From positions 2,626,001 through 2,690,000 of the forward strand of contig NZ_JAVIZX010000001.1 of the NCBI RefSeq assembly GCF_031453675.1: a stretch of DNA of 64,000 bases, in the 5' to 3' direction. Below, one piece after another: positions 59,568 through 64,000 of the stretch (position 1 is its first letter; every line of letters starts with the position of its first letter). A program made the translations under genes and the position numbers. The notes beneath the pieces were generated by a model. That model did not search any database and was not told the origin of the DNA. It saw only the letters and a program-made list of their open reading frames with translations. Source of the DNA: Paracidovorax wautersii (lineage in GTDB: Bacteria > Pseudomonadota > Gammaproteobacteria > Burkholderiales > Burkholderiaceae_C).

Positions 59568-60761
59568 ATGATCCACTGGACCACCACCGCCTCTGGGCAG
59601 GAGCACAGCGCGCGCTGGCGCTCCGAAAGCGGCGCCCTGGCGCCGCACCGCGTGGTGCTGGCCGATGACACGCTGGCAGCGGACGCCGCCTACCGCATGG
59701 CCTGCGAGGGCACGGGGCTGCTCTGGCAGGGCGACTTCCAGAACGCCCGCCATCTGCTGCAGGCGCTGATGCGCCGCGCGGATGCGCGCTCCGCCGGCCG
59801 TGGCGGCAGCGCACGGGGCCGCGGCAAGGGCAGGGCGCCCAAGCCCGCGGCCGCAGCCGCCGGAGTCACGCCCGAACAGGCCTTCCATCTGCACCGGCAG
59901 GCGCAGGCCCAGCGGGCCCGTACGCTGGGCCAGGTGCTGATCCCGGTGGAGGGTGACTACCGCATCGCCCTGCGCCGCGCGCCCGACCTGCAGCAGGTGC
60001 TGACGCAGGCCTGGGGGCCGGCCACGGGCGAGCCCTGCGTCGTCTCCCTGCGCGAGCTGCTGGGGCTGGTGGGCGCGTTCGAGTGGCGCAAGAAGGGCGT
60101 GGAGATTCCCGCCCTGGGCGCCCCCCCGGGCAACCGCATCCACCCGCACTACGGTGTCTTCTCGCCGGTGCGCGGCGAGTACATCGACCTGGTGGCGGCC
60201 GCGCCGCTGCCCGCCGGCGCCAAGGCGCAGGCCTTCGACATCGGCACCGGCACCGGCGTGCTGGCCGCCGTGCTGGCGCGCCGCGGCGTGCAGCGCGTGG
60301 TGGCCACCGATCAGGACCCCCGGGCCCTGGCCTGCGCGCAGGACAACCTGCAGCGCCTGGGTGCCGCCGCGTCGGTGGAGGTCGTGCAGGCCGACCTGTT
60401 CCCGCCCGGCCGCGCCGCGCTTGTGGTGTGCAATCCACCCTGGGTGCCCGCCCGCGCCAGCTCGCCCATCGAGCATGCGGTGTACGACGAAGGCAGCCGC
60501 ATGCTGCGCGGCTTTCTTGCTGGTGTGGCCGAACACCTGGCGCCGGGCGGCGAGGCCTGGCTGATCCTGTCCGACCTGGCCGAGCACCTCGGGCTGCGCC
60601 CGCGCGCACAGCTGCTGGAATGGATCGCTGCGGGCGGCCTGCGCGTGGTGGAGCGGCATGATGTGCGCCCGCGCCACGCCAAGGCCGCCGATTCCACTGA
60701 CCCGCTGCACGCGGCCCGCGCGGCCGAGCTCACATCGCTGTGGCGCTTGGCCACGGCCTGA
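59568..60761 (+). CDS. Class I SAM-dependent methyltransferase
   Basis: A 397-residue methyltransferase. The N-terminal 90 residues are a separate domain, joined by a basic Gly/Arg linker (SAGRGGSARGRGKGRA). The catalytic domain has motif I AFDIGTGTGVLAAVLA, motif II VVATDQDPRALACA, and NPPW in VVCNPPWVPA. NPPW is shared with N-methyltransferases such as HemK and RsmC, so a nitrogen in protein or RNA is the likely target. The linker suggests nucleic-acid or ribosome binding. It starts 46 bases after the GNAT gene. Confidence 0.85.
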   Translation: MIHWTTTASGQEHSARWRSESGALAPHRVVLADDTLAADAAYRMACEGTGLLWQGDFQNARHLLQALMRRADARSAGRGGSARGRGKGRAPKPAAAAAGVTPEQAFHLHRQAQAQRARTLGQVLIPVEGDYRIALRRAPDLQQVLTQAWGPATGEPCVVSLRELLGLVGAFEWRKKGVEIPALGAPPGNRIHPHYGVFSPVRGEYIDLVAAAPLPAGAKAQAFDIGTGTGVLAAVLARRGVQRVVATDQDPRALACAQDNLQRLGAAASVEVVQADLFPPGRAALVVCNPPWVPARASSPIEHAVYDEGSRMLRGFLAGVAEHLAPGGEAWLILSDLAEHLGLRPRAQLLEWIAAGGLRVVERHDVRPRHAKAADSTDPLHAARAAELTSLWRLATA

Positions 60762-60804
60762 GGCGCCGCTGCAGGCCGCGCCGCCGCGCTGCAGGCGTAT
60801 TGCG

Positions 60805-61299
60805 CTAGGCCGGCAGCAATTGCTCCATGCGTTCCCGCACCGACGCCGCCCGCTCCGGCCCGGCCAGCAGCGTGATCTCGTCCAGCAGTGCCTCGCTCAC
60901 GTCGAGCATGCTGCTGCGGTCCCGCGCGTTGCGCAGCGCCTCGTGGAAGCTCTGCGCCAGCAAGGCGTTGCGGCGCGCGAACATGCGTTCGCAGATGTCG
61001 AACAGGTACATGCGCGTGCCCGCCAGCGATTTGGGGGCGACGTCTGTGGTGGCCGCGGAGGCGGCGTCGGGTGCCGCGGCCGCGTTGCCGGGAGCGGCGC
61101 CTGCGGCGTCCACCGCAACCAGATACCCTTGCTGGACGAGCCCGTCGACGATCTGCGCGCCGCCGCCGCTGTACATCGCGTGCAAGGTCTCCAGTGGGGT
61201 GCCGTCGGCCAGCAGGAGCAGGGAGCGCTCACGCAGGCTCAGCGTGCGGACGCCCGGAGACAGTTCCAGGCGGGCTTTGTCGGTTTTGAGCAGCAGCAT
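60805..61299 (-). CDS. Hypothetical protein of 164 residues
   Basis: A soluble protein opening MLLLKTDKARLELSPGVRTL, then SLRERSLLLLADGTPLETLH. An Ala-rich linker separates this from a helical C-terminal half. The opening looks like a small winged-helix or beta domain, but I do not recognise a family. It lies alone on the minus strand, convergent with the methyltransferase gene. The start at 61299 has no ribosome-binding site. Confidence 0.55.
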   Translation of the reverse strand: MLLLKTDKARLELSPGVRTLSLRERSLLLLADGTPLETLHAMYSGGGAQIVDGLVQQGYLVAVDAAGAAPGNAAAAPDAASAATTDVAPKSLAGTRMYLFDICERMFARRNALLAQSFHEALRNARDRSSMLDVSEALLDEITLLAGPERAASVRERMEQLLPA

Positions 61300-61443
61300 C
61301 GGGGAAGGGAAGGCGGTGCGCCCGCAGCCCCTCGGGCTGCAGGAACCGCCCATTGGAAGCGACCTGCGTGACGCCGTGATGACGCGGCGCGCCCCCAGAA
61401 TGCAGGCCTGCTGCACGCCCAGCTCTGCTGTGGTCTTGATATG

Positions 61444-61495
61444 CTATAAAAAATATAGCTGCTTGCGCTTGATGGACGGGTGCAAGCGGCCCAAT
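61444..61495. repeat. Palindromic intergenic repeat R1 (copy 15)
   Basis: CTATAAAAAATATAGCTGCTTGCGCTTGAT, loop, TGCAAGCGGCCCAATTGAT. It lies between the 60.8-kb gene and dusC. The A6 run and the TATAGCTGC-TTGCGCTT arm are well kept; the right arm less so. Confidence 0.6.
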
Positions 61496-61568
61496 TGATG
61501 ATGAATCTGTGTGACCTGCCAATGAAGGACTGCCGTGCGCCGCTGGCATGGCTGGGAGCGGTGCGGCC

Positions 61569-62531
61569 ATGACCACCCTGCTGCTGGCGCCCATGGAGGG
61601 GTTGCTCGACTTCGTGCTGCGTGACGTGCTCACCAGCGTCGGCGGCGTGGACCGCTGCGTCTCGGAGTTCATCCGCGTCACCGACAGCCTGCTGCCCGAC
61701 AAGGTGTTCCTGCGCTACCTCCCCGAGCTGAACCACGGCGGGCGCACGCTGGCCGGCGTACCGGTGCGGGCGCAGCTGCTCGGCTCCGACCCGTCGAGCC
61801 TGGCCGAGAACGCCGCGCGGCTGGCTGCGTTGGGCCCGGAGGGCATCGACCTGAACTTCGGCTGCCCGGCCAAGGTGGTGAACCGCCACGGCGGGGGCGC
61901 GGCGCTGCTGCGCGAGCCCGAGCGCATCGCGGGCATCGTGGCCGCGGTGCGGCGGGCCGTGCCGGCGCACCTGCCGGTGTCGGCCAAGATGCGCCTGGGC
62001 TACGACGACACACGCCTGGCGGTGCAATGCGCGCAGGCCATGGTGGACGGCGGTGCGTGCGAGCTGGTCGTGCATGCCCGCACCAAGGCCGATGGCTACC
62101 GGCCGCCAGCCTATTGGGAGCAGATACCGGCCATCCGCGCCGCGGTGAACGTGCCGGTGGTGGCCAACGGCGAGATCTGGACGGTGGAGGACGCACAGCG
62201 CTGCCGCGTGGCCTCCGGCTGCGATGCCCTCATGCTGGGCCGCGGCATCGTGGCCGATCCGGGACTGGCGCTGGCGATCCGCGCCGCAGATGCCGGTAAA
62301 CCTGCCGGGGGCGCCATGCTGGAATGGCCGGCCCTGCTGCCGCATTTGGAGCGCTTCTGGCAGCTGGTGTGCGCCGATCTGGAGCCGCGTCAGCGGGCCG
62401 GCCGGCTCAAGCAGTGGCTCAACCTGCTGCGCCGCCGGTTCTCTGAGGCGGAGGCGGCCTACCAGGAGGTGCGCACCATGACGGACCAGCGAGCCATCAC
62501 CGACTGGCTGGCGGCGCAGCAACCCGAATAG
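61569..62531 (+). CDS. dusC: tRNA-dihydrouridine(16) synthase DusC
   Basis: A 320-residue FMN-dependent enzyme that reduces U16 of tRNA. The TIM barrel starts TTLLLAPMEGLLDFVLRDVL. It has IDLNFGCPAKVVNRHGGGAAL with the catalytic cysteine, LVVHARTKADGYRPPAYW and VANGEIWTVEDA. The ending helical domain is that of DusC rather than DusA or DusB. ATG at 61569 follows the family start; TTG/ATG choices upstream are possible. Confidence 0.93.
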   Translation: MTTLLLAPMEGLLDFVLRDVLTSVGGVDRCVSEFIRVTDSLLPDKVFLRYLPELNHGGRTLAGVPVRAQLLGSDPSSLAENAARLAALGPEGIDLNFGCPAKVVNRHGGGAALLREPERIAGIVAAVRRAVPAHLPVSAKMRLGYDDTRLAVQCAQAMVDGGACELVVHARTKADGYRPPAYWEQIPAIRAAVNVPVVANGEIWTVEDAQRCRVASGCDALMLGRGIVADPGLALAIRAADAGKPAGGAMLEWPALLPHLERFWQLVCADLEPRQRAGRLKQWLNLLRRRFSEAEAAYQEVRTMTDQRAITDWLAAQQPE

Positions 62532-62615
62532 TCGAGGCCGGCCGTGTCGCCGGCTGAGCGGGAGCGCTTCGCTGCGCCGGACGAAGCCTGTGTGTCCCGC
62601 GCGGCGATGGGCTCA

Positions 62616-64000
62616 TCAAAGCAAATGGTCCGGCGCCAGCGGCCCCAGCAGCTTGAGCAGCAGCCGCAGGCCCAGGCTGCTGTCGGGGTCGGTGCGCGCA
62701 TCCTGCAGGCCGCTGCCTTCCGGCGCACGCCACACCAGCCCCCCTCCGTCCTGCCGCTCCACGCGCCAGGCGCCCGTGCGCATCGCATCCTCGATCTGCT
62801 CCGATGCCTCGCGCGAGAGTTCGCGGCTGCGGATCAGCAGCGCGATCTCGGTGTTCTGCAACTGCGAGCGCAGGTCGAGGTTCATCGAGCCGATCACCAG
62901 CAGCCGCCCATCGACCACCATCACCTTGGAGTGCAGCATGGAGCGCGATTCGCCCGCTGCGCTGGCGCCCGAGCTGCCGAACGCCGAGCCCACGCCCGCC
63001 TGTTCGCTGCGCATCTCGTACAGCTCAATGCCCATGTCTAGGAGCTCCTCGCGGTGCCGGGCATAGCCCACGTGCGCGATGGGTGCGTCGTTCGAGGCCA
63101 GCGAGTTGGTGAGGATGCGCACGCGCACGCCGCGCGCACGGGCCTCGGCGAAGGCGGCCTTCATGTCGGCGCCCGGTACGAAATAAGGAGAAATGATGAG
63201 CAGTTCCTGCCGGGTGCGGCCCATCAACTTGAGCAAACCGTCCACCACCGTGTCGCCGGACGAGGTGGTGGGAATGGCCCGAGGAGGCGCGCCCGAGGTG
63301 CCGGTTTCGTCGGCTGCAGGCCCGCCGGCCTCGCTGGCTTGCGCGTTGGACGACGGGGTCGGCGCCCTGGTGGCTGCGTGCGCCGTCTTCTGCACAGCGG
63401 CGCGCTGAACGGGAGTGTCTGCGTTCGGGCTGGAACCTTCAGCGCCCGCGGCCGCGGTCACAGCCGCGGCTTCGGCGCTGTCGTCCAGCGGAATCTTGGT
63501 GGGCTGGTCCGCCAGCATCACGGCCGGGGCCCAGACGAAGGGCACGGCGCGCAGGTCCATGGCCTGCTTGTTCCAGACGCGCGCGCGCTGCTCGGCCGTG
63601 CTGCCTCCAGGGCCGGGCCGGGGCTCGCCATCCGGCGGGGTGGGCCCGCCGGATGTGGTGGCGGACGCGCCAGCCGAGGCGGGGGGCTCCAGCTGCGCCG
63701 GGTTGTTGGGTGCTGGTGGGGCTGCTGCACCGCCTCCATCCTGCGCGGCCGCCGTGCTGCCATCGTCGCGCAGCACCTGGGCCCGGATGCGCGCCAGTTC
63801 CTCTTGGCTGATCAGCGAGGGCACGGGGTAGGCGCGCGGGTTGTTCCAGTAGGTGTCGAAGCTGCGCGACATCTCCTGCACGATCGGTCCGACGGCCAGC
63901 ACATCCATGTCGACGAAGTTGGCCGCGTCGGAGATGCCGAAGTAGGCGTCGCCCAGGTTGCGGCCGCCGGTCACGCCCATCACGTTGTCGGCCAGGAACA
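62616..64000 (-). CDS. Phospholipase D-superfamily protein (cardiolipin synthase type), 3' part
   Basis: The visible 460 residues or so are the C-terminal part; the gene continues beyond the window. The second HKD motif is complete: MLHSKVMVVDGRLLVIGSMN, with His, Lys and Asp. Only the tail of the first half (VTGGRNLGDAYFGISD) is seen, so the first HKD motif is probably just outside. Between the two lies a low-complexity Ala/Pro/Gly insert of about 100 residues (roughly fragment residues 75-215). Likely role: cardiolipin synthesis or a related phosphatidyl transfer at the membrane. The substrate is not determined. Confidence 0.85.
   Translation of the reverse strand, partial: FLADNVMGVTGGRNLGDAYFGISDAANFVDMDVLAVGPIVQEMSRSFDTYWNNPRAYPVPSLISQEELARIRAQVLRDDGSTAAAQDGGGAAAPPAPNNPAQLEPPASAGASATTSGGPTPPDGEPRPGPGGSTAEQRARVWNKQAMDLRAVPFVWAPAVMLADQPTKIPLDDSAEAAAVTAAAGAEGSSPNADTPVQRAAVQKTAHAATRAPTPSSNAQASEAGGPAADETGTSGAPPRAIPTTSSGDTVVDGLLKLMGRTRQELLIISPYFVPGADMKAAFAEARARGVRVRILTNSLASNDAPIAHVGYARHREELLDMGIELYEMRSEQAGVGSAFGSSGASAAGESRSMLHSKVMVVDGRLLVIGSMNLDLRSQLQNTEIALLIRSRELSREASEQIEDAMRTGAWRVERQDGGGLVWRAPEGSGLQDARTDPDSSLGLRLLLKLLGPLAPDHLL

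Overview
The window is about 64 kb of a GC-rich bacterial chromosome. Gene content and order point to a betaproteobacterium of the Comamonadaceae, most like Acidovorax or its relatives. The signs are era-recO-pdxJ-acpS-nagZ, leuC-leuD-leuB-asd-fimV-truA-trpF-trpB-trpA-accD, grpE-dnaK-dnaJ, rpsF-priB-rpsR-rplI-dnaB and many short palindromic intergenic repeats. This placement rests on recognition by eye, not on a database search. Nearly all genes are housekeeping genes. I saw no prophage, intact transposase gene, CRISPR array, rRNA or tRNA.

Layout. 1-5.8 kb (+): end of era, recO, a DUF4153-type membrane protein, pdxJ, acpS, nagZ and a small membrane protein. 6.1-8.1 kb (+): a DUF3300-type lipoprotein. 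8.4-12 kb (-): a small MscS-type channel, a response regulator/diguanylate cyclase and lysS. 12-18.4 kb (-): a tightly overlapping surface-glycan operon made of a LON-domain protein, a GT4 glycosyltransferase, an undecaprenyl-phosphate sugar transferase (frameshifted here), two more glycosyltransferases and a flippase-like protein. 18.5-19 kb (+): yggT. 19.1-32.9 kb (-): amino-acid, tRNA-modification, pilus and fatty-acid genes from a LysR regulator and leuC through to accD. 33.2-37.1 kb (-): grpE-dnaK-dnaJ. 37.2-40.4 kb (+): rpsF, priB, rpsR, rplI and dnaB. 40.6-43.9 kb (-): a membrane-anchored coiled-coil protein, PIN-PhoH ATPase, Bcp peroxiredoxin and a Mth938-type protein. 44.1-50.7 kb (+): alaA, hom, thrC, mobB, moeA and moaD. 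50.8-53.0 kb (-): a DapA paralogue and three small genes. 53.1-62.5 kb (+): a small gene coupled to moaE, then clpB, a small membrane protein, a coniferyl-aldehyde-type dehydrogenase, a GNAT, a methyltransferase and dusC, with one small gene at 60.8-61.3 kb on the minus strand. 62.6-64 kb (-): a phospholipase D/cardiolipin synthase-type protein cut by the window end.

How the genes work together. asd, hom and thrC supply threonine from aspartate semialdehyde. leuCDB and trpFBA cover leucine and tryptophan synthesis. moeA, moaD, moaE and mobB serve molybdenum cofactor synthesis. grpE and clpB each have a convincing sigma-32 promoter.

The most interesting non-coding signals are four. First, a 267-bp MITE-like element between mobB and moeA has 30-bp terminal inverted repeats and two nested internal hairpins, with a short relative next to lysS. 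Second, a 33-codon threonine/isoleucine-rich leader ORF lies upstream of asd, probably on a leaderless transcript. Third, a palindromic repeat occurs about fourteen times between genes, once with a 43-bp AT-rich insert and once possibly recoded inside trpF. Fourth, two frameshifts (trpF and the sugar transferase) are both explained by one extra C on the coding strand.
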